A stretch of 16,751 nucleotides of DNA from JAHWJR01 sp035942035 (GTDB lineage: Bacteria > Actinomycetota > Acidimicrobiia > Acidimicrobiales > CADCSY01). This document shows positions 1 to 6,321 of this stretch, piece after piece (positions within the stretch are counted from its first letter, which is position 1; each line of letters opens with the position of its first letter). Below the pieces are notes generated by a model that saw only the letters and a program-made list of their open reading frames with translations, was not told the DNA's origin and ran no database searches. Location: contig DASZDK010000072.1 of assembly GCA_035942035.1 (NCBI GenBank), positions 1 through 16,751 on the forward strand, given 5' to 3'. Position numbers and translations under genes: made by a program.

Positions 1-386
1 ACCTTGGCCCGGGAGCCGTTGAAGTACACCGAGAGGGGGACGAGGGTGAGGTGCTCGGCCTCGAGCCGCCGGCGGATCTCGTCGATCTGGTGACGGCGCA
101 GCAGGAGCTTGCGGAGCCGCTCGGGGTCGTGGCCGTCGAAGCCGTGGCTGTGCGCGTAGGGAGCGATGTGCACGCCCTTGAGCCAGGCCTCCCCGTCGGC
201 GACGTAGGCGTAGCTGTCCTTGAGCTGCACCTTGGCGGTGCGCAGCGACTTCACCTCGCTGCCCTGGAGCACGATGCCGGCTTCGTAGGTGTCGAGGATG
301 TCGTAGTCGTAGCGGGCTCGGCGGTTGCTGGCCACGACCGTGGTGCCGGGCCGCCGGGCGCCGGCCTTGGTGTCGGTGCGGGCCAC
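1..386 (-). CDS. smpB: SsrA-binding protein SmpB (3' end beyond window)
   Basis: SmpB binds tmRNA and brings it to stalled ribosomes for trans-translation. The reverse strand from the GTG at 386 encodes about 128 residues with no stop. It holds SmpB family motifs: SNRRARYDYDILDTYEAGI, then GSEVKSLR, the LKDSYA segment, and further on the PYAHS and RKLLLR motifs followed by LVPLSVYFNG. The C-terminal basic tail (about 30 residues in the family) lies outside the window. I chose the GTG at 386 because the protein then begins with a short basic lead before VVASNRRAR, as in homologues, and because a TACCCT -10 element lies 6 nt upstream, fitting a leaderless message. The gene is divergent from mec with only 24 bp between start codons. 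Confidence 0.95.
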   Translation of the reverse strand, partial: MARTDTKAGARRPGTTVVASNRRARYDYDILDTYEAGIVLQGSEVKSLRTAKVQLKDSYAYVADGEAWLKGVHIAPYAHSHGFDGHDPERLRKLLLRRHQIDEIRRRLEAEHLTLVPLSVYFNGSRAK

Positions 387-389
387 GTG

Positions 390-405
390 GCGAGGGTACC
401 CTCGC
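390..405. promoter_or_regulatory. 16-bp palindrome with divergent overlapping -10 elements
   Basis: GCGAGGGTACCCTCGC is a perfect palindrome filling most of the 24-bp gap between the smpB and mec start codons. Read forward it contains TACCCT (397-402), 8 nt before the mec GTG. Read in reverse it contains TACCCT (398-393), 6 nt before the smpB GTG. Both fit the TANNNT -10 pattern with leaderless starts seen elsewhere in this window. Use as a promoter pair is inference. The symmetry could also serve as a repressor operator. Confidence 0.55.
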
Positions 406-410
406 CGGTC

Positions 411-824
411 GTGCTCCGGCTGCGTCGCCAGCAGTGGATCGAGATGGTGGCTCACGGCCTCGACTGCCTTCCCGAGGAGGCCTGCGGGCTCCTCGTCGGC
501 CGCCCCGACGGCTTGGTCGAGGCGTTCCGGCCCTGCACCAACACCGACCGGTCGGCCCGCACCTACGCCATCGACGGCCGGGAGATCCTGCGGGTGGAGC
601 GCGACCTCGACGCATCGGGGAACGGTCTCGAGGTCGTGGGCGTCATGCACACCCACACCCACACCGACGCCTATCCCTCGCCCACCGACGTGGAGCGAGC
701 CGCCCTGCTCGCCAGCTGGCACTTCCTCATCGTGTCGCTGCGTCATCCCGAACCGGTGGCCCGCTCCTACCGGATCTCCGACGGTGAGGTCGCCGAGGAA
801 CCGATCGAGCTCGTCGTTCGGTAG
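411..824 (+). CDS. mec: JAMM/MPN+ metalloprotease, CysO-cysteine peptidase (Mec)
   Basis: Zinc isopeptidase that in mycobacteria releases cysteine from the CysO-cysteine adduct. The 137-residue product has the full JAMM signature: Glu in PEEACGLL (residues 22-23), then H80-x-H82-x7-S90-x2-D93 inside HTHTHTDAYPSPTD. The start is taken as GTG 411 because family members begin just before the helix leading to PEEACGLL, and a -10-like TACCCT lies 8 nt upstream. The open frame continues upstream to 51, but that part is antisense to smpB. The next genes are cysO and cysM, which identifies this as Mec rather than another MPN protein. The HTHTHT stretch is three CACACC repeats, giving one more histidine than the usual HSHP. 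Confidence 0.92.
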   Translation: MLRLRRQQWIEMVAHGLDCLPEEACGLLVGRPDGLVEAFRPCTNTDRSARTYAIDGREILRVERDLDASGNGLEVVGVMHTHTHTDAYPSPTDVERAALLASWHFLIVSLRHPEPVARSYRISDGEVAEEPIELVVR

Positions 825-827
825 AAT
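822..827 (+). promoter_or_regulatory. Candidate -10 element for cysO operon
   Basis: TAGAAT overlaps the TAG stop codon of mec and matches 5 of 6 bases of TATAAT. A start site about 7 nt downstream would give a 5' UTR of about 30 nt containing the GGAGG at 854-858, which is 5 nt before the cysO GTG. No good -35 hexamer is visible. It would let cysO and the genes after it be transcribed apart from mec. Confidence 0.4.
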
Positions 828-863
828 CCCAACCGATCCAGTCGACTTTTCCCGGAGGCCCCA

Positions 864-1145
864 GTGCCGGTCAGCGTCCGCCTTCCCACCGTCCTTCGCA
901 CCCACGCCGGCGGCCTCTCCGAGGTGTCGGCCGAGGGGGCGACGATCGGCGAGGTGGTCGACGACGTGGTGCGCCAGTTCCCGGGCACCGCCAACCACCT
1001 GAAGGCGCCCGACGGTGCCTTGCACCGGTTCGTCAACGTGTACTTGGACGACGAGGACGTGCGCTACCTCGGCGGCCTCGACACTCCCGTGAGCGACGGC
1101 GCCGAGGTCTCCATCGTCCCCGCCGTGGCCGGCGGGACCGGCTGA
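864..1145 (+). CDS. cysO: Sulfur-carrier protein CysO (ThiS/MoaD-like)
   Basis: Ubiquitin-like sulfur carrier for cysteine synthesis. Its C-terminal glycine is thiocarboxylated and donates sulfur to O-phosphoserine on CysM. The 93-residue product matches mycobacterial CysO along its length, including SVRLPTVLR near the start, LHRFVNVYLDDEDVRYLGG in the middle and VSIVPAVAGG near the end. A strong Shine-Dalgarno GGAGG (854-858) sits 5 nt before the GTG, unlike most genes here, which look leaderless. The gene lies between mec and cysM, 13 nt before cysM. The oddity is the tail: the protein ends GGTG, two residues past the diglycine, so a protease would have to trim it before activation. Mec is the obvious candidate. 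Confidence 0.95.
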   Translation: MPVSVRLPTVLRTHAGGLSEVSAEGATIGEVVDDVVRQFPGTANHLKAPDGALHRFVNVYLDDEDVRYLGGLDTPVSDGAEVSIVPAVAGGTG

Positions 1146-1158
1146 GGCCGGGCCCCGC

Positions 1159-2106
1159 GTGGCCCCCTACGATTCGGTCCTCGACCTCATCGGCAACACG
1201 CCGCTGGTCGACGTCTCCGCCCTCAGTCCCTCGCCGGGCGTGCGGATCCTGGCCAAGCTCGAAGGCCAGAACCCGGGCGGTTCGGTCAAGGACCGGGCAG
1301 CCAAGGCCATGATCGAGGAGGCCGAGAAGGAGGGGCTGCTGCATCCCGGCTCGGTGGTCCTCGAGTCGTCGTCGGGCAACACCGGGATCGCCCTGGCCAT
1401 GATCTGCCGGGTGCGGGGCTACCGCCTGGTCGTGGTGCTTCCCGAGAACGTCTCCGTCGAGCGTCGCCAGCTGCTCGAGGTCTGGGGCGCCGAGATCGTT
1501 CCGTCGCCAGGGGAGGAGGGTTCCAACGGGGCCCTGCAGGGGGCCCGGGCGCTGGCCGCCGAGCACCCCGAGTGGTACTTCCCCTACCAGTACGGCAACC
1601 CGGCCAACCCCAAGGCGCACTACGAGGGGACGGGCCCGGAGATCTGGCGCGACTGCCCCGAGGTGACCCACTTCGTCGCCGGGCTGGGGACCGCCGGCAC
1701 CCTCATGGGGGTGGGCCGGTTCCTCAAGGAACGCAACCCGGCCGTGCAGCTGTGGGCGGTCGAGCCACCGGCCGGCGAGATGGTCGACGGTCTGCGCAAC
1801 CTCGACGACGGCTTCGTGCCACCGGTCTTCGTCGACAACGGTGGGGCCGAGCTGCTCGACCGCAAGATGATCGTGCGGGCGCGTGAGTCGATCGAGTGGA
1901 CCCGCCGGCTCATCGAGGTGGGGATCTTCGCCGGCATCTCCTCGGGCTCGGCCATGGCCGCCGCCGCCCGGGGCGCGGCACAGCTCGATGAGGGGGTCAT
2001 GGTCACCCTGGTGGCCGACGGTGGCTGGAAGTACCTCTCCACCGGGGCCTGGACCGCCGATCTCGACGAGGTGACCGAGCGAGCGACCCGCCTCATCTAC
2101 TTCTGA
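1159..2106 (+). CDS. cysM: O-phosphoserine sulfhydrylase CysM, CysO-dependent
   Basis: PLP-dependent fold-type II enzyme making CysO-bound cysteine from O-phosphoserine and thiocarboxylated CysO. The 315-residue protein has the N-terminal GNTPLV motif, the PLP lysine K44 in NPGGSVKDRA, the substrate loop SSSGNTG, a glycine-rich phosphate-binding loop GLGTAGTLMG, and ISSGSA near the C-terminus. Family membership alone would also fit CysK or cystathionine synthase. The placement directly after mec and cysO decides for CysM. GTG 1159 is chosen because it gives the family-typical short lead before the DLIGNTPLV helix, and it lies 13 nt after cysO. Translation is probably coupled, since no strong Shine-Dalgarno is visible. 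Confidence 0.93.
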   Translation: MAPYDSVLDLIGNTPLVDVSALSPSPGVRILAKLEGQNPGGSVKDRAAKAMIEEAEKEGLLHPGSVVLESSSGNTGIALAMICRVRGYRLVVVLPENVSVERRQLLEVWGAEIVPSPGEEGSNGALQGARALAAEHPEWYFPYQYGNPANPKAHYEGTGPEIWRDCPEVTHFVAGLGTAGTLMGVGRFLKERNPAVQLWAVEPPAGEMVDGLRNLDDGFVPPVFVDNGGAELLDRKMIVRARESIEWTRRLIEVGIFAGISSGSAMAAAARGAAQLDEGVMVTLVADGGWKYLSTGAWTADLDEVTERATRLIYF

Positions 2107-2110
2107 GGCC

Positions 2111-3025
2111 GTGATCAGCGGGCTGGGGTTCGCCTCCGGGCTCGTGCTCGCCGCCGTCGAGGAGGCCGAGGACGAGCTGGCGGAAGCGCTGGAGGGGGTG
2201 ACCACCGGCGACTGGCTGCGGGCGGGCGCCATCTTGGCGGGCGGCATCGTGCTCAGCCAGCTGGTCAAGCGCCTTACCGCCTCGTTCGTCCAGCGGGGCG
2301 ACGGCACCCGCCTCGCCGCCCAGCTCGTCGGCCGCGTGGTCGGCGGCCTGGTGGTGGTGGGCGGCATCGTGTACGCCCTCCAGGTCCTCGGCGTCCGCCT
2401 GGGGCCCGTGCTGGGCGCCCTGGGGATCGGCGGCCTGGCCCTCGCCTTCGCCGCCCAGACCATCCTCGAGAACCTCTTTGCCAGCATCCTGCTCCAGTCC
2501 CGCCGGCCCTTCCGGCGGGGCGATCAGATCGAAACCAACGAGATCGAGGGGACGGTGGAGGACGTCAACTTTCGCACCGTGATCGTGCGCACCTACGACG
2601 GCGAGCGGGTGCTGGTGCCGTGCTCGCAGGTGCTCAACAACCCCATCACCAACTACACGGTCGGCGGCAGGCGGCGCACCACCCTCTGTGTGGGCGTGGC
2701 CTACGACACCGATCTGGCGGCGGCGCAACGGGTGCTGCAAGGAGCAGTGCGCTCGGTCGACGGGGTTCGGGCCGACCCGAGGCCCGAGGTATGGGTCGAG
2801 CAGTTCAACGAGTCGAGCATCGACTTCGCCCTGCGCTTCTGGCACGCCCCTGACATCGCCACGCTGTGGCGGGTGCGATCGGGCGTGGCCATGTCGGTCA
2901 AGTCCGAGCTCGACGCTGCCGGCATCACCATTCCCTTCCCGCAGCGCACGCTCGGGTTCCTGCCCTCGGCGACCCTCGACGTGCGGGCCCCGGCGGCCGG
3001 CGATGGCGACAGGACCGCCAGCTGA
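2111..3025 (+). CDS. mscS: MscS-family small mechanosensitive channel
   Basis: Inner-membrane channel that opens under membrane tension and releases solutes during osmotic downshift. The 304-residue protein has an acidic N-terminal stretch, two hydrophobic helices at about residues 37-55 and 70-90, then the pore-lining third helix rich in Gly and Ala (about 94-127, ALGIGGLALAFAAQTILEN). The beta domain follows (RRPFRRGDQIE, then VLVPCSQVLNNPITNYT), and the C-terminal alpha/beta domain ends in a short hydrophilic tail. It starts 4 nt after the cysM stop and its TGA overlaps the proposed murI start. In mycobacteria this slot holds a rhomboid gene, so this is a lineage-specific replacement in a conserved cluster. 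There is no link to cysteine synthesis beyond co-location. Confidence 0.92.
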   Translation: MISGLGFASGLVLAAVEEAEDELAEALEGVTTGDWLRAGAILAGGIVLSQLVKRLTASFVQRGDGTRLAAQLVGRVVGGLVVVGGIVYALQVLGVRLGPVLGALGIGGLALAFAAQTILENLFASILLQSRRPFRRGDQIETNEIEGTVEDVNFRTVIVRTYDGERVLVPCSQVLNNPITNYTVGGRRRTTLCVGVAYDTDLAAAQRVLQGAVRSVDGVRADPRPEVWVEQFNESSIDFALRFWHAPDIATLWRVRSGVAMSVKSELDAAGITIPFPQRTLGFLPSATLDVRAPAAGDGDRTAS

Positions 3026-3834
3026 GCGTCTCGGGGAGTCCCATCGGGATGTTCGACAGCGGGTTCGGCGGCCTCACCGTTGCCCGCGCCGTCATCGACC
3101 TGTTGCCCGAGGAGGACCTGGTGTACCTCGGCGACACGGCGCGGTACCCCTACGGGCCCCGTCCCCTGGACGAGGTCCGCAGGTTCGCCCACCAGATCGC
3201 CCGGTTCCTGGTCGAACATCACGGCGTCAGATCCGTGGTGGTGGCGTGCAACACCGCCTCGGCGGCCGCCCTCGACGAGCTGCGCGCCGAGCTCGAGGTC
3301 CCGGTGCTCGGGGTGATCGAGCCGGGCGTGCGTGCCCTGGTGTCGGCCACCCGCAACGGGCGGGTGGGGATCATCGGCACCGTGGGCACGATCGGCTCGG
3401 GCGCCTACCAGCGGGCGGTGGCCGCCACCGGCGCCGACGTCGAGCTCCGCTGCGCCGCCTGCCCGGGGTTCGTGGAGTTCGTGGAGCGGGGCGAAACAGG
3501 ATCGGACCAGGTGCACGTCCTCGCCCAGCGCCTCCTGGCCCCGCTGTGCGAGGCGGGTGTGGACGCCCTGTTGCTGGGATGCACCCACTACCCCTTCCTC
3601 GCCCGTACCATCAGCGACGTGGTCGGGCGGGAGGTCGTGCTGGTGTCCTCGGCCGACGAGACCGCCTTCGAGCTCCGTTCGCTGCTGGGAGACCCAGCCC
3701 CCGTCCGTGGTTCGGCGACGGCCGCCGGCCGCCATGTGTTCCTGTCGTCCGGCGACATCGGGTGGTTCGAGTCGCTCGGTCGCCAGCTGCTCGGACCCGA
3801 GCTCGGGCGTGTCGAACAGGTCTCGTGGACGTGA
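3022..3834 (+). CDS. murI: Glutamate racemase MurI
   Basis: Makes D-glutamate for peptidoglycan. It has the family's catalytic pair of cysteines, C76 in ACNTASA and C187 in LLGCTHYP, and the aspartate of FDSGFGG. The start is uncertain. The only nearby ATG (3049) would make the protein begin MFDSGFGG and lose the first beta strand (PIG...). A CTG at 3022 overlaps the mscS TGA as CTGA, mirrors the overlaps at the next three junctions, and has AGGA 7 nt upstream, giving 270 residues. I therefore list 3022 but would accept 3049 (261 residues). The open frame extends further upstream, but that part lies inside mscS in another frame. Confidence 0.92.
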   Translation: MSVSGSPIGMFDSGFGGLTVARAVIDLLPEEDLVYLGDTARYPYGPRPLDEVRRFAHQIARFLVEHHGVRSVVVACNTASAAALDELRAELEVPVLGVIEPGVRALVSATRNGRVGIIGTVGTIGSGAYQRAVAATGADVELRCAACPGFVEFVERGETGSDQVHVLAQRLLAPLCEAGVDALLLGCTHYPFLARTISDVVGREVVLVSSADETAFELRSLLGDPAPVRGSATAAGRHVFLSSGDIGWFESLGRQLLGPELGRVEQVSWT

Positions 3835-4571
3835 GCATCGCGCTGACGGTGCTGGGGTGCTCCGGCTCCTACGCCGAACCCGGAGGAGCGTGCTCGGGTT
3901 ACCTGGTCCAGGGCGGCGGAGCGTCGATCTGGCTGGACGCCGGCCCGGGCACCCTGGCCAACCTCCAGCGCCATCTCGACCTCGACTCGCTCGACGCCGT
4001 GATGCTCACCCATGCCCACCCCGACCACTGGGTCGACGTCCTGCCCTACCACAACGTCGTACGCCACATCCGGCCCCGCACCGGTGTGGTGGTCCTGTCT
4101 CCCCCCGAGGTCCGGCGCCTTGCCGCCGAGGTCAACGGGCGGCTCGGGCCGGCCTTCGACTGGACCGAGGTCCACTCCGGCGACTCGGCCTCGGTGGGCG
4201 GGCTCACCCTGTCGTTCTCCCGCACCGATCATGGCCCGGAGACCCTCGCGGTGCGGATCGAGGCCGACGACGGTGGGTCGTTGGGCTACTCGGCCGATAC
4301 CGGGCCGGAGTGGTCGCTCGAGGAGCTGGGCCAGGGGGTCGACCTCATGCTGTGCGAGGCGTCCTTGGCCGCCGACCAGGAAGGGCGGACCAAGCACCTC
4401 ACGGCCGCCCAGGCCGGCGCCTCGGCTCGCGCCGCCGGCGCCCGGCACCTGGTCATCACCCACCTCCAGCCCGGCGTCGACCGGGAGCGGTCGCGGGCGG
4501 AGGCGACCGAGGCCTTCGGGCTCCCCGTCGACGTCGCCGCCGTCGGCGCCAGCTACGAGGTGGCGCCGTGA
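3831..4571 (+). CDS. MBL-fold phosphodiesterase (Rv1339-like cyclic nucleotide PDE)
   Basis: Metallo-beta-lactamase-fold hydrolase of 246 residues. The metal-binding motif is H61-A-H63-P-D65-H66 in LTHAHPDHWVD. Other likely ligands are the His of TDHGPE, the Asp of YSADTGP and the His of VITHLQPG. The mycobacterial gene in this position, Rv1339, is reported as an atypical class II cyclic-nucleotide phosphodiesterase, and synteny supports the same role. Substrate cannot be read from sequence, and RNase Z-like or other phosphodiesterase activity remains possible. The GTG at 3831 overlaps the murI stop as GTGA; a second in-frame GTG lies at 3825. The end overlaps rph by the same 4 nt. Confidence 0.85.
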   Translation: MSIALTVLGCSGSYAEPGGACSGYLVQGGGASIWLDAGPGTLANLQRHLDLDSLDAVMLTHAHPDHWVDVLPYHNVVRHIRPRTGVVVLSPPEVRRLAAEVNGRLGPAFDWTEVHSGDSASVGGLTLSFSRTDHGPETLAVRIEADDGGSLGYSADTGPEWSLEELGQGVDLMLCEASLAADQEGRTKHLTAAQAGASARAAGARHLVITHLQPGVDRERSRAEATEAFGLPVDVAAVGASYEVAP

Positions 4572-5326
4572 CGGCGCCGACGACTCCCGGACGCCGTGCC
4601 GACGGGCGGGCCGACGACGAACTGCGTCCGGTGCGCTTCGAGCGCGACTTCACCGAGCTCCCTGCCGGCTCGGTGCTGGTCTCCTTCGGGCGCACTCGCG
4701 TGCTGTGCACCGCCTCGGTCGACACCGACGTCCCCCGGTGGCTGCGGGGCAGTGGCCGGGGGTGGGTGACGGCCGAGTACTCCCTGCTCCCGGGCTCGAC
4801 GGGCGACCGGGTGCCTCGGGAGGCAGCGAAGGGCAGGTTGAGCGGCCGGACCCAGGAGATCCAGCGCCTCATCGGCCGTTCGCTGCGTTCGGTCACCGAC
4901 CTGACGGCCATGGCCGAGCTGCAGGTGGTGGTGGACTGCGACGTCCTCCAGGCCGACGGGGGGACCCGCACGGCGTCGGTCTGCGGAGGCTACGTCGCCC
5001 TGCACGATGCGCTCAGCCGATTGGTGGCCGCGGGTCGGCTACCGGCCCACCCCATGACCGATCCCTGCGGGGCGGTGTCGGTGGGCGTCGTCGACGCCGT
5101 CCCGGTACTCGACCTCGACTACGCCGAGGACTCCCGGGCCGGGGTCGACATGAACGTGGTCATGACCGGCAGTGGCCGCTTCGTGGAGGTGCAGGGCACC
5201 GCCGAGGGCGCGGCCTTCTCCCGTACCGAGCTCGACAGCCTCGTCGACCTGGCGGCGGGAGGCATCCGCCAGATCCTCGAGACCCAGGCCGAGGTGCTCT
5301 CGGAGCCACCCCCGCCGCGCCGGTGA
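4568..5326 (+). CDS. rph: Ribonuclease PH
   Basis: Phosphate-dependent 3'-to-5' exoribonuclease trimming tRNA 3' ends and other RNAs; the family forms hexamers. The 252-residue protein has the family landmarks in order: RADDELRPV near the start, RGSGRGWVTAEYSLLPGST, RTQEIQRLIGRSLR, VVDCDVLQADGGTRTAS (about residues 120-136, with the conserved acidic metal-site residues), and MNVVMTGSGRFVEVQGTAEG. Length is normal for the family. GTG 4568 overlaps the preceding TGA as GTGA, and the stop overlaps rdgB likewise. rph followed by rdgB is a widely conserved pair. A proline- and arginine-rich tail ends the protein. Confidence 0.96.
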   Translation: MTAPTTPGRRADGRADDELRPVRFERDFTELPAGSVLVSFGRTRVLCTASVDTDVPRWLRGSGRGWVTAEYSLLPGSTGDRVPREAAKGRLSGRTQEIQRLIGRSLRSVTDLTAMAELQVVVDCDVLQADGGTRTASVCGGYVALHDALSRLVAAGRLPAHPMTDPCGAVSVGVVDAVPVLDLDYAEDSRAGVDMNVVMTGSGRFVEVQGTAEGAAFSRTELDSLVDLAAGGIRQILETQAEVLSEPPPPRR

Positions 5327-5910
5327 GGATCGCCCTCGCCACCGGCAATCCCGGCAAGGCGGCGGAGATCGCCGCCGTGCTGGCACTGGTGGAGGGCCTC
5401 GAGCTCCTCCCTCGCCCCGAGGACCTTCCCGAGCCCGAGGAGGACGGCCCCACGCTGCTCGACAACGCCCGCATCAAGGCCGAGGCGGTGATGGAGGCCA
5501 CGGGGGAGGCAGCGGTGGCCGACGACACCGGACTGGAGGTGGTGGCCCTCGGCGGCGCGCCGGGCGTGTACACCGCCCGCTACGCCGGCCCCGGCGCCAC
5601 GTTCGAGGACAACATCAGGCGTCTGCTGAGCGAGCTCGAGGGCATGGCCGAACGGCGGGCTCGCTGGCGGACCGTGGCCCTGGTGACGCTGCCGGGCGGT
5701 GGCGAGATCGTGGGGGAGGGGACCTGCGACGGGCGCATCACCGAGGCCCCCCGGGGAAGCCGCGGGTTCGGTTACGACCCCGTGTTCGTGCCCGACGGCG
5801 GTGACGGTCGTACCTTCGCCGAGCTCGCTCCCGAGGAGAAGAACGCGGTGTCGCACCGGGGGCGGGCGTTTCGGGATCTCGCTGCCCGACTGGCGTCCCG
5901 GGCTGGGTGA
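5323..5910 (+). CDS. rdgB: dITP/XTP pyrophosphatase (RdgB/HAM1)
   Basis: Hydrolyses non-canonical purine triphosphates (ITP, dITP, XTP) to monophosphates, keeping them out of nucleic acids. The 195-residue product has the N-terminal TGNPGK motif (7-12), DDTGLEV with the catalytic acidic pair (67-73), APGVYTARYAG, GFGYDPVF (148-155) and SHRGRAF (177-183). GTG 5323 overlaps the rph stop as GTGA, so translation is probably coupled. It is the last gene of the overlapping run; the next gene has its own promoter-like element. Confidence 0.96.
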   Translation: MRIALATGNPGKAAEIAAVLALVEGLELLPRPEDLPEPEEDGPTLLDNARIKAEAVMEATGEAAVADDTGLEVVALGGAPGVYTARYAGPGATFEDNIRRLLSELEGMAERRARWRTVALVTLPGGGEIVGEGTCDGRITEAPRGSRGFGYDPVFVPDGGDGRTFAELAPEEKNAVSHRGRAFRDLAARLASRAG

Positions 5911-5953
5911 GCCCGCCGGAGGGCTGCCCCCTGCAGTGATCGCCGGGGTGGCG

Positions 5954-5959
5954 TACGGT
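5954..5959 (+). promoter_or_regulatory. Candidate -10 element, leaderless start of the 5967 gene
   Basis: TACGGT lies exactly 7 nt before the ATG at 5967. The same hexamer at the same distance precedes the mini-ORF at 7016. A transcript starting at the A of ATG would be leaderless. No clear -35 is visible. Confidence 0.4.
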
Positions 5960-5966
5960 TGGCAAC

Positions 5967-6284
5967 ATGGACCGCATCGAGTCGTGCAACAGCCTGTGGC
6001 TGCTCGACTCGACCGTCATGCAGTTCTGCCGGCTGCCCCGCGGCACCGACCCCGCCAACGCGGTGTCCGCCCCGTGGCAGCGCTACTACGCGCTCGAGGA
6101 TGAGTCGGACACAGGCGCCTTCCGGGTGGCCCTCGACGCCCGCCGCACTCGGTGGCTGGCGTCGTGGCGTCACGCCGAGCCGTGTGCTCGCTGCAGCGAC
6201 GACCGCACGCGGGAGGTGGTGATGCCGCCGCCGGGCACCGTGGGCGTCGGCACCTCGCCCTCCCGGAGTGCCACGCAGGGCTGA
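5967..6284 (+). CDS. Hypothetical 105-residue protein with CxxC
   Basis: I do not recognise a named family. The product is soluble, with no signal peptide or membrane helix. The middle (NAVSAPWQRYYALEDES, then GAFRVALDARRTRWLASWR) looks like a folded alpha/beta segment. It is followed by H-A-E-P-C-A-R-C, a possible metal-binding or redox CxxC pair, and a low-complexity tail rich in Pro, Gly and Ser. Two further cysteines lie near the N-terminus (CNSLW, QFCRLP). Codon use (G/C at third positions) and a TACGGT element 7 nt before the ATG support a real gene. It is separated from rdgB by 56 nt and is convergent with the ASRT-family gene, with a hairpin between the stop codons. Confidence 0.65.
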   Translation: MDRIESCNSLWLLDSTVMQFCRLPRGTDPANAVSAPWQRYYALEDESDTGAFRVALDARRTRWLASWRHAEPCARCSDDRTREVVMPPPGTVGVGTSPSRSATQG

Positions 6285-6289
6285 ACCTC

Positions 6290-6310
6290 TCCGTCCTACC
6301 CGCGGACGGA
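6290..6310. terminator. Hairpin between convergent genes
   Basis: TCCGTCC pairs with GGACGGA (7 bp) around a 7-nt loop, between the stop codons of the 5967 gene and the reverse-strand ASRT-family gene. There is no T tract on either side, so if it is a terminator it is of the U-less kind often proposed for actinobacteria. Confidence 0.4.
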
Positions 6311-6321
6311 TCGGACGCCGA

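Noticed and set aside
51..410. Upstream part of the mec open frame
   Set aside because: It is antisense to smpB, and family members start near residue 411-450 coordinates.
1033..2487. 484-residue reverse-strand open frame opposite cysO-cysM-mscS
   Set aside because: Composition is Arg/Pro/Gly/His-rich with no domain; it is the antisense of well-supported genes in GC-rich DNA.
2688..3830. Long N-terminal extension of the MBL phosphodiesterase frame
   Set aside because: It overlaps mscS and murI in another frame and is Arg/Pro-rich; the GTGA junction gives a normal start.
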